Of a stretch of 64,000 nt of DNA, positions 14,301 through 25,036 are shown one piece after another. Below the pieces are notes generated by a model. That model saw nothing but the letters and a program-made list of their open reading frames with translations, did no database searches and was not told the origin of the DNA. A program made the translations under genes and the position numbers. Each line of letters begins with the position of its first letter. The first letter of the stretch is position 1. The stretch is from Paratinospora sagittata (taxonomy: Eukaryota > Streptophyta > Magnoliopsida > Ranunculales > Menispermaceae), in NCBI GenBank assembly GCA_035771175.1, contig CM069598.1, positions 12,816,539-12,880,538 of the forward strand, read 5' to 3'.

Positions 14301-15851
14301 AATCTCCCTATCTCCATCAGTCACAAATCTTCCCCTTGTGACTGTCTGGTCTGAAGCTTTACACTGTAGTGTAAACACTGGGTGTCCGGGGATCTGAAAA
14401 ATGATTCTTTTCGCGAAACAGTCTACAATTGCATGATAAGCCGCGAGCCAATCCATCCCTAGAATTGCATCAAACTCTAAAAACTCTAGGACTCGAAAGT
14501 CAATAGGCATCTCAACATCACCAATCTGAACCACACACTGGCTACAGATCATGTTCGGGTAGATCCTTTCCCCAGCTACAGTACTCACCACTAACCATGT
14601 ACTAGCCCTAATGGGAGTCAAATGCAAACTATCTACCATACGTCCAGATATGAATGATAATGTAGAACCAGCATCAAATAATACATGCATAGAAGTACCA
14701 CAAATAATAAGAGTACCTTCCACCAAAGTCCTGGATGCTGTTGGGTCTGGCTCAGTAGCTGACTTCGCTGTTTCTCTGGCACTGGACTGCTGCACAAATC
14801 CCTGAGCTCTCTGAAAATTTGGACACTCTAACTTCCTATGCCCAGCCTGCCCACAATGAAAATATAAAAATGGAGCCCTGGGCGCAAATGACCCAGTCTG
14901 AGATGTCCTCACATAACTTCCTCGGCCTCTACCTCTGCCTCGGCCAGCAGTCTGTGGGAATGGGGGTCTCGGTGCACTCAGTGCCTGAATAGGAATCGGG
15001 ACAGGAGAGGAAACCACTGGTGAGGCCATCATACCAGTCTGAACCTGGGATGCCTTACTCTGAGCACCCTCGGACTGTGCTCCTCCATAAAACTTTCTCT
15101 TATTTCCCCATTTACCCCTATTCCATGGAGTTTGGAACTGTCCCCCGGACTCTGCCTGTGAAGTCTGTACACCCGGAGCTGCCCGTGTAGACATACCATC
15201 AACCCGCTCAGCCAACTCATACTGTTTGGCCCTCTGGACCACTGTGGCAAAATCAGTCATCTTCGTTACAGACAAGGCCTGTCGGATCGCTGGCCTTAGG
15301 TTCAAAAAGAACCTCATAATCTTATCACTCGGTGTCTGAACTAACCCAGGAGCATAAACTGCGAGCTGCCTAAATCTAAGCTCGTACTCCCTGACTGACA
15401 TGGTGCCCTGTGCGAGATTCAAAAACTCGAGTTGCTTAGCCTGTCTCTCAGTCTCTGGAACGTAAGCCTGTAAGAACAACCGTTTGAAGGTGTCCCAACT
15501 CTTCACTGTCCCCTGTGTATCCAACACTGAAAGCCACCAGTCCTCTGCATCACTCTCCAGTGTGTGAGCAGCACATAGGACCTGAGACTCCTCATCAAGC
15601 TCTAAGGAGCGACTGATCTTCTCGACATTCTTCAGCCAATCTTCGGCCTTCTTCAAGTCAACCCCACCAGTGAATTCCTTAGGCTTTAGCTTCATGAACT
15701 TCTCTAGCAGTCTGATCCGCCGATCAGTGGGGTTCTCCACAACAATAGGAGCAGGTGTAGGCATAGGCTGAGGTACAACCGTTTGAGGTCTTGCTGCCCC
15801 TGCAGCTCCACTAGCCTCGGCCCCACTAGTGCCCGCCTCATAACTACCCAT
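11331..15851 (-). CDS. Gypsy (Tekay) gag-pol polyprotein with chromodomain
   Basis: One open frame of about 1,506 residues from MGSYEAG at 15,851. An upstream in-frame ATG at 15,920 adds 23 residues without similarity and is less likely. Domains with approximate residues: retrotransposon gag 45-210; zinc knuckle 328-343; protease with FDAGST near 393; reverse transcriptase 555-780 with catalytic FIDDIL at 723; RNase H from YTDAS at 868; integrase HHCC 1087-1127 and core D (MDFVVG, 1157), D (VSDRDPRF, 1217), E (SERLIS, 1253); chromodomain 1450-1500. Two oddities: the knuckle reads [14 protein letters not shown], so the first cysteine is tyrosine, and the protease triad is DAG rather than DSG. 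Either may weaken activity despite the intact frame. It would copy and integrate its own RNA, the chromodomain directing integration to particular chromatin. Confidence 0.95.
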   Translation of the reverse strand: MGSYEAGTSGAEASGAAGAARPQTVVPQPMPTPAPIVVENPTDRRIRLLEKFMKLKPKEFTGGVDLKKAEDWLKNVEKISRSLELDEESQVLCAAHTLESDAEDWWLSVLDTQGTVKSWDTFKRLFLQAYVPETERQAKQLEFLNLAQGTMSVREYELRFRQLAVYAPGLVQTPSDKIMRFFLNLRPAIRQALSVTKMTDFATVVQRAKQYELAERVDGMSTRAAPGVQTSQAESGGQFQTPWNRGKWGNKRKFYGGAQSEGAQSKASQVQTGMMASPVVSSPVPIPIQALSAPRPPFPQTAGRGRGRGRGSYVRTSQTGSFAPRAPFLYFHCGQAGHRKLECPNFQRAQGFVQQSSARETAKSATEPDPTASRTLVEGTLIICGTSMHVLFDAGSTLSFISGRMVDSLHLTPIRASTWLVVSTVAGERIYPNMICSQCVVQIGDVEMPIDFRVLEFLEFDAILGMDWLAAYHAIVDCFAKRIIFQIPGHPVFTLQCKASDQTVTRGRFVTDGDREILAGLVPDEEETNEVILEDIAIVRDFQDVFPADLSGLPPKREIDFIIELVPGTKPISMASYRMAPAELKELQKQLEELLAKGFICPSVSPWGAPVLFVKKKDGSLRLCIDYRQLNRVTIKNKYPLPRIDDLFDQLRGAKYFSKIDLRSGYHQLRIREEDVPKTAFRTRYGHYEFLVMPFGVTNAPAMFMDLMQRVFRQYLDKFVIVFIDDILVYSKTQAEHEEHLRVTLQTLREHRLYAKLSKCEFWITEVKFLGHVVSSEGISVDPSKVEAIISWPRPTTVTEIRSFLGLAGYYRRFVQGFSKIATPMTRLTQKNVSFVWTEECENAFLELKKRLTSTPVLILPEPDQELVIYTDASRIGLGCVLMQKDRVIAYASRQLKVHEKNYPVHDLELAAVVFALKIWRHYLYGERFTLYSDHKSLKYLFSQKELNMRQRRWLELLKDYDFTLEYHPGKANVVADALSRKRVETVMVAHQMSHEWRLLEAATVMSICATPSDQIVICAQMRAQPTQVHEVIDQQRLDVDYGIYKSWAESSDFTDWHLSSDGALRFRGRLWVPADLRLRQSVLQEAHRSHYAIHPGGTKMYHDMKRMYWWPDMKREIAQFIQRCEICQRVKAEHQRPGGQMQPLAIPEWKWEHVTMDFVVGLPNTPRRHNAVWVIIDRLTKSAHFLPVNTRDSMDKLSRLYMREIVRLHGVPVSIVSDRDPRFTSVFWQGLQRQLGTRLDLSTAFHPQTDGQSERLISILEDMLRACVLESSGNWEEYIHLCEFAYNNSYQSSIGMAPFEALYGRPCRSPICWTGVGDVAVIGPEFVHEHTEKIKRIKHNIKVAQDRQKSYTDAKRKTVEFEVGDQVLLKVSPQKGQTRFGIKGKLAPRFIGPFEVLERIGPVAYRLALPPQLAAVHNVFHVSMLRVYKSDFDHVLDWRNIELRQDGTYDEEPIQILDRKVQRLRNREIPMVKVRWQFHGEEQVTWEREDYMMEHFAEFMGLGNS

Positions 15852-15992
15852 ATCATATAATACACACAGAAAATATGATAGTAAGGCTTTTAAGTTAGTT
15901 CCTTTAAGCTTTTTAATCACCTAAATCTCTCACCCAATTCCTAGGTCAAAGTCATCTAAGTCCAACACACAGACCAAACCTAGTAAAGTCAG

Positions 15993-16004
15993 GCTCTGAT
16001 ACCA
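15993..16004 (-). other. Primer-binding site of the Tekay element (initiator Met-tRNA)
   Basis: The minus strand reads TGGTATCAGAGC two bases inside the 5' LTR end. This is the standard complement of the plant initiator-Met tRNA 3' end and fixes the element's orientation. Confidence 0.93.
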
Positions 16005-16006
16005 AC

Positions 16007-18996
16007 TGTGGCGACCCCGCGCCCCGGACCACCAAACCCCGTAGGGAATGGCATGCGGAATGCCGGGGCGGGACGCCCGGCGTAGGCATCTCCGACCACT
16101 CCTCAACTCCCGTGAGGTGGTTGAGACCCTACAAGCCTTATCCCAAACAACAATATGATATCAAAAGGTATTAAACAAAACTACCCACCGTATTAATCAT
16201 CCAAGACAAGAGATAATCCATAAAAAAATGAACCATAAATAATAATCATAATCCCTACAGTCCATTAAAATTGACATACTCATAAAGTCCAAAATTGTGG
16301 GTACAAATAAAACCATCATATGCCCACATAGTCTATCTAACAAGTCCCAACTCACCCATACTACAATGTGGTAAGTGTTATAATTACATAATCCAAAATA
16401 TAGTACTTCATAATTTAAACACAATTCAATCAAAATGCCTCTCAACTCACATCGAGGCCTTGGATTCTCTCGCAGGCAAGGCCCTCAAGATATGACTACT
16501 CCTTTGCCCTTATTCGGGACAGAAGGACCTGAAAGAGGAAAATGAGGGTGAGCCAACGATGCCCAGTGAATAGAATTCAAATATGCTATCAATACTCATC
16601 AATAAAAACCATGTATGCATGTCAATGTGTAGCATGATTAAAAGCTCATAACATATAGATATCAAGCATTTATAATAAGTTCGATGCAAGTAAAAGTTTA
16701 TCAATTTGGATCCACATTCCACATGCCTTGGGTTACTAGTACACGTCTATTTCACCGTGCCGTTGATCCCAACCATGTTTATTTGGGTTACTAGTACACG
16801 TCTATTTCACCGTGCCGTTGATCCCAATCATTTTTATTTGGGTTACTAGTACACGTCTATTTCACCGTGCCGTTGATCCCAATCATTTCCTTTCCTAAAA
16901 CCCTCTTATGACAAGGTTAAGTCCCCCTATTAGCCAGATAGATGGGTCCAACCAAAGTCATAAGGTTTTCTCAAATCAATGCATCATTCAAAACATTAGA
17001 ACACATTCATGCTTTCAAGATACAATATATATAAGTGATATGATGACATAAAAGATATAATAATAAATGAAGTCTACTCACAACCAAGCCTCGCGAGAGT
17101 ACTTAACCACACACGATCACCAAACCGAATCAACCCAAATCAAGATCCTGAAACATTCATCAATATCCTACCATACATCAATTTCTATGCTCAATCACAT
17201 AGACATTACACATCAACCCTAAATCAGCCCCACATATAAACAATAGGCCTAAATCTCATCTAACCCCATCATTCAACTCAAATCACATGACTTAGGCCTC
17301 TAATGCATAGTTCTCATACATAAACCATTCTATTAATCAAAAATATTGATTTTCAATTCCTTTAGGCATAAACATGCCCAAATTGGGTCACTTGATCTCA
17401 AGTAGGCCTAACCCATGATATGGTCACAACCACCAAATCAGTAGCATAATCAACTCTAATCATGCTTAATTAAACATAAGTTGCATCAATTCAATGATTT
17501 TAGGCCAAGAGCATCAAAATCCCTAAATTATGAAATTTTCCATACTTAGGCCATATTATCGATTTACACTAGGTCACCATGTTCAGCCATGTATATCACT
17601 GATTTTGCATCATGGTTTCATCAACAATGACAACTAGGTCAACATAGTTGATATGCAAGCTATTTGGAAAGGTCTAAGTTCATATTCTCAATTTAGATCT
17701 AATACAAGCAACCCTACCAATTCTTCATTTTCAGATGTACCAATCTACCAAAAGAAATATGTAATCACAAAATCAACCGTACATATTGAAGTATGTGAAG
17801 AAACAAACCTTCTGTATAAATATCAGCCCAATCCAACCGTGGACCAAAAAGATATGTATCTTTGATGAACAAGTATCTAATCAGACAGTTTCTCCTTTCC
17901 TGCTGCAAATACCCAAACTCAGATGGCTATATCACACAGAATACTACTTGTATAAACATCTTCACCGTTCAGAATATAGAAATATCTGTTATAAACTACA
18001 TACCAAAATTTGATATCTATCCAACGGTAGATTGAGGAGATCTATAAGTTTGACCGAAACGGCACGAGAAACCCAGAAATTCCGACCAGCTTCGTTTGAG
18101 AGGTTATATCTCTTAGAAAAAGCCTCTAATTAAGATCTCGACCGTTCAGAATGTAGAAATATCAGTTTTAAACCACATACCCAAATTTGGTAGCCATCTA
18201 ACGGTATATTTAGGAGATCTATAAGTTTGAGCGAAACGATGCGAGAAATCTAGACTTTCCGACCAGCTTTGTTTGAGAGGTTAGATCTCTTAGACGAAAC
18301 CTCTGATCAAGATCTCCACCGACCAGAATGAAGAAACATAAGCTACGAACGTGCTGATAAAATTCGAGCTCAATCTGACCGTATATTCCAAAGATCCACC
18401 TCTTTGATGGAAACGTCGCAGGGATCTTCCTCCTGCAACTCTCTCCTTCCTTCTCTTCTTCTTTCCTTTCTCTTCTTTTCTTTCTCTCCACTCACCTCTT
18501 TCTAGCACTTTCTTGATTCCCTCCTTGATTCTCTCCTTAATTCTCTCCTTGATTCTCTCCTTGATTCCCTCCACTCATTCTAGCACTTCCTTAAAGAAGA
18601 GAAGTGGGCATTGGACACTTGTCCACTTTCATGTACCAACCTTCACATGTGTTGGTCTCATACTACCCATACCAACCACATGTATTTTAAATGTCCAATC
18701 CATTTAATACACCAAATCTTCAATTTCATTTATCCTTTTATTCAATCAATCCTAACCCATATCAATTCATGGTTTAATGAGCCCATGCATAAATCATAAC
18801 ATATGCATTATACTTTAATTTAACATGACTCATATACAATTTATGATACATATATTTATATACATTATCAAGCATCAACTATACAAACATTAAACAATCA
18901 TCAAACAAACACCAAACATATCAAGACAACACATAGAGTTTGGGCAAAAATGCAATTAGGTTATGGGCTAGATGAAATAATTTTCGGGGCGTCACA
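16007..18996 (-). repeat. Tekay element 5' LTR
   Basis: 2,990 bp, offset exactly 7,709 bp from the 3' LTR copy with no net indel. In minus orientation it should carry the promoter for the genomic RNA. Confidence 0.95.
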
Positions 18997-19001
18997 TAAT
19001 G

Positions 19002-19620
19002 TGCAGAAACGGATTGCACGGTTGCGTCCGGAACAGTCGAAAATGGTGGAAACGAGTCAGACTTTGCTGAAATCAGACGAAAAATGAGCCGGATATGGTT
19101 GGTCAACCGAAAATGGATCGGTCAACTGTCGGGCGGAAACGGGCTGGGCCTGGATGAATAGTATCAGACCGAAACGGCAGAGTGCGTGGGCTAGGCCCGA
19201 TGAACAGTGGAGGGTCGAAACGGGCAGAGTGAGGTGGGCTGAGCCGTATGAACAGCACTGGGCCGACGAGCTGGATTGGGAGGAACAATGTCGGGCCGAA
19301 GCGGGTGGGCCGGATGAACAACGTCGGGCAGAAACGGATGGGTCGGATCCGGGTCAGAACTTGGATCCGGATTGGATGAACAGCGCCAGGATGAACAGTG
19401 TCGGCAAACGCTGTACAGGGATAAAACTTTGATCGGCTCCTGGGAACTCGTTTCCTGTCTGTTTTTCTCGTCGTTTATTGCGTTGGACTCCTGGGAACAA
19501 GAGCTACCTCCACGGGTGATCAGAAAATAGTGCTGATCACGTTTACAGAATCTTGAAATTTCGACGCAGTCTCGAAAAATTCGGCAGAAGGTCCGTTTTT
19601 TCTTCCAAAGCTTAACCTCG
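19002..19620 (-). repeat. Copia-2 leader with degenerate GC-rich repeats
   Basis: This lies between the Copia-2 primer site and the Tekay insertion. It is far richer in G and C than its surroundings. A loose unit built around GATGAACAGTGTCGGGC and GAAACGGGC recurs through 19,140-19,400, with spacing variable around 35-60 bp. The plus strand stays open across it (19,154-19,432), but only because the repeat avoids stops. I see no gene here. A tandem-repeat leader between LTR and gag is not usual for Copia. Confidence 0.65.
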
Positions 19621-19632
19621 GCTCTGCTACCA
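19621..19632 (-). other. Copia-2 primer-binding site
   Basis: The minus strand reads TGGTAGCAGAGC, one base away from the initiator-Met primer site TGGTATCAGAGC, three bases inside the LTR. The mismatch is probably decay. Confidence 0.78.
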
Positions 19633-19635
19633 ATT

Positions 19636-19988
19636 TGTTAAGTAGAATCATGGTAAAGCATGAAAGAAAAATAAGACAACAATATTTAACGTAGTTCGGC
19701 AAATTGTCTACGACCACGAGAGACAACAAACTTGTATTACTTCACCCTCAGGTGGATCTTACAGATTAGATCTCTTGAATTAGATATCTCAGAATAGATC
19801 TGAGGAATGAATTTCAAGAATGAAGTTAGACTCTATTTATAGGAGTATTCAGGGGCATTATCGTAATTATAAATATATAATATAATATATTTAATAATTA
19901 ATATATCACCCAGAAAACGGCGCCGAATGCACCACTTTCAACCGCCCACTTGCCCCCTTTTTGTAGGCCACATGAGTGGTCCCCAACA
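19636..19988 (-). repeat. Copia-2 5' LTR
   Basis: 353 bp, TGTTAAG...CCCCAACA, matching 3,716-4,092. It is followed by the GTAGA target duplication at 19,989-19,993. Confidence 0.88.
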
Positions 19989-19993
19989 GTAGA

Positions 19994-20338
19994 CTCCCCT
20001 ATGATTTGAGCTGCTACTGTCTTTGTCAAAGAATTTAGTAACCAGCCAAGTAGTAATTGATCTTGGCTATTCCATTCATCATATTCTGAATTTGATTGTG
20101 TTTCTCCATCAGAACACACGATTGTTGCAGGTGGACACGTTTTGGTTCCAAGAATGAACCCCTCCAGCTTGTGTCCTCTTATCACTGGTAGTACAAATGA
20201 TCGCCATAGCATATAGTTTTCTCTATTAAGTTTAATGGACATTGGTTGTCCAAGGTTTCCGCCAAATGTTTGGGGAGCTGCTCTTGTTTGCAGCATTTGC
20301 GCAGAATTCTGTGAGGTTGAAGAAGAAGATGCTGCCAT
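19994..20338 (-). pseudogene. Copia-1 gag, amino-terminal part
   Basis: The minus strand starts MAASSSSTSQNSAQM at 20,338 and encodes the Copia gag entry motif (LNRENYMLWRSFVLPVIRGH) and LLLGWLLNSLTKTV, typical of retrotran_gag/UBN2. The frame is cut by Copia-2 and resumes at 3,710. This half has no stop, so decay is uneven along gag. Confidence 0.88.
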
Positions 20339-20370
20339 GGGCGTTTGGCCAGTAATGCTCTCATACCATA

Positions 20371-20523
20371 TGAAATTCTCTTTTCTGTTTAATTGAACTG
20401 TACACTTGTCAGCTTGCTATTGGATAGTTACATAACAGAATATGCTCCTCCTAACTACCAGCTTCTAGAAGTTCTGTTAGTTACATGAATCTTGCTATTG
20501 TACATATGTTGTAGTTTAGTACA
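20371..20523 (-). repeat. Copia-1 5' LTR (outer end approximate)
   Basis: A Met-tRNA-like primer site (minus strand TGGTATGAGAGC, about 20,357-20,368) lies directly left of a block starting TGAAATTCTC. The outer end is placed at the CA of TTAGTACA near 20,523. The partner LTR is outside the window, so this end and the target duplication cannot be checked. Confidence 0.5.
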
Positions 20524-21244
20524 ACTCCTTCGAGAACTGGCGCCTTCCCCGGAGCATAACCGTGTTGCACCGCGTAGAGAGTCTCAAAGAAAGAAAAGAA
20601 AAACTCAAGGAAAATGAGAGAGAGGAGAGAAATCAAGTGATTTGGTATAAGAAATGAGGAGGGGGTTCCTTAAATAGGAAAAAGGTGCCCGAACCTTCAG
20701 GCGGGCTGCCTGACCATCCGGGCATGTGCCTAAACGTTCAGGCAGTGACCTGAAGTTTAATTTTTTTTTTTGTGCAATCTTAGGGTATTACACTAGGTTA
20801 CTTAGTTAGTTGTTTTATTCATAAAAAATTAACCTTATAAGTTTTTCTATTTTTGTAAAACTTCCATTCTAAATTTAAAAATGTATAATAAAAGTTTGAT
20901 AAAAGTGTTATAACTGTCTTATTAATTGGATTGTCGTTTCGTTTTCGAGCTCTATATCTTTGTTTTGAAGTATATTACGTTAGATTTAGGGTTTTTTTTT
21001 TTTTTTTTAGGGGTATGTTTTGAAAAAAAAGAAAGATTTAAGGGTATGTTTTGCTTTCATTCCTTCTTTACCAAGGCTTCTCTTTGGTGATTTCTTTATT
21101 CCTTATTTTAGATTTTAAATTGAGAGTTTTGTCCCTCATTTTGATTAATAAGATTTTAGAACCTTGGAAACTATTTGACACATGTTAAAGGCTGTTAATT
21201 ACATTTTTTTTTTGTTTTTTTGTTTTACATCAAATGCATTATCC
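20524..21244. other. Unassigned spacer, possibly old LTR remnants
   Basis: 20,530-20,760 is moderately GC-rich, with a repeated CAGGC / GCCTGA theme resembling the transcribed part of an old LTR. After that come AT-rich sequence and homopolymer T runs (near 20,761, 20,993 and 21,205). No coding similarity was seen. Confidence 0.35.
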
Positions 21245-21417
21245 TTTTTTTTTCGGTATGATAAATTGTTAAGTATCCTTGCTATATAGTACTACTTGAG
21301 TTTGAGCACAACATCTCCCACATAGGGAGACCACACTCCCCCTTATTTATATAAGGGGAAAACGGACTTGAACCCACGACGCGGGTAACATCGGTTCAAG
21401 ATGTCAACCACTAGGAC
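21245..21417 (-). mobile_element. tRNA-derived SINE
   Basis: On the minus strand, an A-box-like CCTAGTGGTTGAC (21,403-21,415) is followed by a B-box GGGTTCAAGTCC (21,364-21,375). A body with CCCCTTATATAAATAAGG comes next, then an A tail seen as T9 at 21,245-21,253. No confident target duplication was found. The body resembles the SINE at 63,750-64,000. Confidence 0.7.
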
Positions 21418-21649
21418 AAATTTTTTGACATTTGAAATTATAATTTTAATTATGAAATTGTTGGTGTTTGCATCATTGATGTTTTTTTAATACATTGTAT
21501 TAAGATCTCCCTTCTTTTTCTTCTTTAGACCTTGCCCTCAAAAATTAGGTTCCACAAATAGGGATGACCAAAAAAGAGAATTGGGTGTGAATTATTGCAC
21601 GTAAGAACATTCAATATAATGTCAACCAAGTATTTTCCAATTCAAAGTT

Positions 21650-22074
21650 GAACTCACAGGAGGCATCGTCGTACCCTTTGAATTTCATTTAGGATTTGTA
21701 GTTTTCAACGTGTTCCCTTGGATCAATTTTTCCTTTGTACGTTTTGACCTCTGCTGTTTTGACATTCTTCAAGAGTGGGGCTTAGAGTATCTCATTGGTG
21801 AAGGGTGAAGGAAAGTCTTTATACTCTTTGTGAAGTCGAGTTCGGATGCTTCCAGAAGGCCAGGTAAGCTTGGAATGCAAGGACCGAAGAGACCTGACTG
21901 AAGGTAATCTTGTTTTCTGCATTCTAGTAGAGGTTGACCTAGTCGCGACTGAACTGGCTTGTGCCGCCTTTGCTGATGCCGACCTCACTGGTACCGACCT
22001 CGCTAGTGTCGACCTTGATGGAGGACTACTTGACTTCCTTTTTCACGTTGATTGCACTTGAGAAGAGCTTGACT
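21650..22074 (-). pseudogene. Gypsy-2 copy a, gag fragment
   Basis: The minus strand encodes EYKDFPSPFTNEIL, then a stretch leading to MKFKGY. It aligns with 56,930-57,100 of the second copy. A stop (TAA) sits just before MKFKGY, at the same codon where copy b has TAG. Homology fades near 21,660. The gag continues right of LTR-2 at 25,037. Confidence 0.72.
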
Positions 22075-24150
22075 CATGTTGTAATCCCTTGAAAATTCTG
22101 AAAATATTTACTTTCCAATTTCAAAATTATTCTCGCATCCCTTTAAGGAGTCAATTACAAATCATGCCAAAGAAATCTTGGTAAATCTTTCAATACAAAA
22201 TTATGGCAAGTTTTCAATACTATTAACCTTCCTATCATGGAACATGCTCATCATTAAACCCTAAAATTAACAATACTATGTATAATACCTATGCACCTCA
22301 GCCGTCTCGTCCATCTCTTTCATGCTCCTCTTCTCTCGAACCAGGAATCGAGAAACGTGGAAACGACAGCCACGGTGAGACTTCTTTCTTTCTCTTTTTC
22401 TTTGCTTTGATGCTCTGTTTCTCTAAGTTGAAAAGTCACCATGAACAAGACAGTGACAATAACTGTACACTAGTGACTATTGTCCAAATCGCCGGAAAGA
22501 AGAGATGGAAATAGAGTAAGGCGATGCTCTGTTTCCACCCCTTTGATCTCTGTCTCCTCTCCAAACCAATGCAAAAGAACCAGCGGCGTTGCCGCTGCTG
22601 CCGTTCTCTTTTATTTCTTCTCTTCTTCGCCCTCTTCCTCTGCTCCTCATTTCTCTGCACCGATGTTCACCAAGCACTCAATCTGAGGAGATTGACGAAA
22701 CTAGGGCATCTCTTTTTCTTCAAACGCGCGATTGCTTGGCGTTCAATCTGAGCACGAGGCGGAACTAGGGTAGAGAGAAAGTTGTTAGACGCACTTGCCG
22801 CTGTCGTTCCTCAAGCAATCGACCACTCTAATTTTTAAAACCCTATTTCTTGTTCTCCTGCAACTCGTTCTCTGCTCCACCACGAGTCTCTGTTTTTTCT
22901 TGCTATCGCTCTCTACTCTCTACTCTCTCGCTCGCTCTCGCCTCGACAGTCTCTGCTCTCCACCAAGCTTCTCTAACATACCTCATGCTCTATCTTTCCT
23001 CACTGTCGCTCACTCTCACTTTCTCTCGATCTCTTGTGTTCTCTGAATCTCAGAATCTCTCGATCTCTAGATATCTCTCTCTATCTCTCAATTTCTCGAT
23101 TTCTCGATCTCTCTGTGAATCTCTTGATTTCTCGCGTTCTTCCATTTCTCTATCTCTTTTTTTTTCTCTTCTGTTGCAACATCATTTTCTTTTCAGATAT
23201 ATCTAATTTTTGCAGACAATGAGAGTGGTTTTCTAGCAAAAAGATTTTGTTTCACTCTCTTGCTCTGAATCTCTCTCTCTCTCTCTCTCTCAATTTCTCT
23301 GCACTGATATTCAGCAAACACCACCACCGCCTCCCAGCCACTTCTTTTAATATTATAAGGTTATATATAAAGGAGATGATGCTGGTACATATGTGCGTTA
23401 GTGTATAAGTTTTATATATTATGTTTTATATCTATATGGTTATATGTATGCTACCTGCATTTACAATTATATAACACATTATATCACAATATATTATCCA
23501 CAAATATACTATATACTACACATACATTTAAATAAGTAAATGCTATATCTGCAACTCTCCTGGGTTGCTACAATTACAAATGTGTATATATATACGTATA
23601 TAAACTTGGGTAGGTATATGCAGCTAATTCAAATGTAACATGTATATATAGGTTGAGGACGTAAGTTACGCACCAAGGAATTCGGAAAAAAACAAATTGC
23701 GTGCGTTACAGGTGGGGAAGATTCTATGCCTTTACAATGTTTTATTTTGATATATAGATAGGAATGTTAAATTAATTAGGTCTATAATATTATTAAATTG
23801 TTCTTGCATGTCTATTTTACATGATTTTATATATACCATGTTGTGATTGTTAACTATGATGATATGTGTGTCAGCATGATTTTTTGTTCTGATCAAATGA
23901 TAATTGGATGCATGCAATTCATGTGGTAATTGAATTCATTTGTATATTATAATGCCTGATGATGAAATACATGACTTGAGAATATTGGCATAGTAAAGTT
24001 CATGCGTTAATGCTATTATATTTAGCATTGTGACATGATACCATGTGTAATGGAGTTTGAATATGTCTTGTGAATGCAATTAATATCATACTTATGTTGT
24101 ATGTATGGTGTGACATCACTAAAGAACACAATTAAGATAAAAATCACACA

Positions 24151-24267
24151 TATGGGGCAGTTATTCTAAGGAATATCGCCAATGATTATTATGGGGCAGT
24201 TATTCTAAGGAATATCGCCAATGTTTATTATGGGGCAGTTATTCATAATGAATATCGTCAACGAATT
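24151..24267 (+). repeat. 39-bp tandem repeat, three copies, inside LTR-2
   Basis: Units start at 24,151, 24,190 and 24,229 with TATGGGGCAGTTATTC. The third is diverged. The array is about 2.07-2.19 kb from the LTR start, nearly the same offset as the 55-bp array in the Tekay LTR. Confidence 0.9.
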
Positions 24268-24440
24268 TATGATTTTGGGTAGTGTCGTCCGGGGTTTGAT
24301 TCCCTAAAGGTACGTGATTTAGAATGTGATAGAATTCTCGACTCAAACAATCAAATGTTACAACGATTAATGTGTGAAACTTGTTTGTAATGTTCTTGAG
24401 TATATATCATGATAAAATGTTGTGAATTGTTTAGATGACC

Positions 24441-24480
24441 CACTAGGCTTTCAAGCTTACCCCTATTTTTCACATGCAGG
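24441..24480 (+). other. Conserved LTR module, copy in LTR-2
   Basis: Plus strand: CACTAGG, a gap, GCTTACCCC, a T-rich tract, then CATGCAGG. It has the same word order as the modules in LTR-1 and Tekay but a looser match. Confidence 0.42.
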
Positions 24481-25036
24481 TACTTAAATAATAAAGTAGC
24501 AAGTTGTGACGTGGTTCAGTGATAGGGGTGGGATGGTAATCTGGATAAGATTTTAATTAGTGAATGAACTAATTACTTGTTTGACTTTGTAAACTTTTAT
24601 TTGAAAAAGGTTGTATTGACACTAGAAATTTTGATAAAACCTTATTATGATTACTGAAGGGATTATGATTTACTTTAAATGTATGTGCTTTGGACTTGAA
24701 CGTGTTAATTATACCTGACGAATATATTTAAAATGTTGTGTCCATAATGAATGGACAAGGGCAAGCACCCTCACAATTCAATATGAAAATTTGTATAGTG
24801 GAATTATGTGGTCCTTAGCATGAAGATGGAAGGGTATTCGTTTATCTTAACCAGTTGTTTGGTTAGAAGACTACAAATTCATAGTGTTGCGAATTTTATT
24901 ACCTATATAATGGTTATGGGTTAAGATAGACGGATACGATTAGCATCTCGATTTTCAGTGATCTTTCTCGACAAAATTAAACTATTCATTATTTTACTTG
25001 AAATTTAAGTTTTGAAAATCGGGGTGTTACACATGT

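Larger units (their letters stand above)
8298..18996 (-). mobile_element. Complete Ty3/Gypsy chromovirus, Tekay type
   Basis: 10,699 bp with two 2,990-bp LTRs. The 5-bp target duplication TAATG lies at 8,293-8,297 and 18,997-19,001. It sits inside the leader of Copia-2. LTR ends are TGTGGCGACC...GGGGCGTCACA, forming short inverted ends. The primer-binding site, polypurine tract and one uninterrupted gag-pol frame with a carboxy-terminal chromodomain are all present. By eye I found only two LTR differences (A/G at 11,243 vs 18,952, and A/G at 11,265 vs 18,974), so insertion was very recent. The order reverse transcriptase, RNase H, integrase, chromodomain and the long LTRs fit Tekay (Del-like). 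Confidence 0.95.
3716..19988 (-). mobile_element. Copia-2 LTR retrotransposon, interrupted by the Tekay element
   Basis: Both LTRs begin TGTT and end CCCCAACA on the plus strand. The outer flanks carry the 5-bp duplication GTAGA (3,711-3,715 and 19,989-19,993). Without the inserted Gypsy element its length is about 5.57 kb, normal for Copia. From the right (5' end) it holds LTR, Met-tRNA-like primer site, GC-rich leader, gag-pol, polypurine tract and LTR. The LTRs differ at many sites and by a 22-24 bp indel, and gag-pol has several stops and frameshifts, so the copy is old. A deleted relative lies at 34,560-36,424. Confidence 0.9.
22080..25031 (+). mobile_element. Solo LTR of a second Gypsy family (LTR-2)
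   Basis: A 2,952-bp block runs from TGTAATCCC to CGGGGTGTTACA and is flanked by the 5-bp duplication CATGT (22,075-22,079 and 25,032-25,036). It splits Gypsy-2 copy a gag. It contains a long CT-rich, microsatellite-like part (about 22,600-23,310), a threefold 39-bp repeat (24,151-24,267) and the module at 24,441-24,480. Short ORFs in the CT-rich part have no recognisable domains. Orientation is plus, from the end motif and the module. Confidence 0.82.

Noticed and set aside
11751..14805. Multiple plus-strand ORFs of 60-130 residues
   Set aside because: Antisense shadows of the Tekay gag-pol frame.
19154..19432. Open frame with repeated PDEQ(W/R)R(V/A)ETG-like words on the plus strand
   Set aside because: It lies antisense in the Copia-2 leader, and the repeat explains the open frame. 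No start context or domain supports a gene.
22278..23222. Several serine/leucine-rich ORFs on both strands
   Set aside because: They follow CT-rich simple sequence inside LTR-2 and have no domain signature.
24151..24267. Regular short repeats that might suggest a CRISPR-like array
   Set aside because: Units are directly adjacent with no spacers, in a plant LTR; it is a simple tandem repeat.
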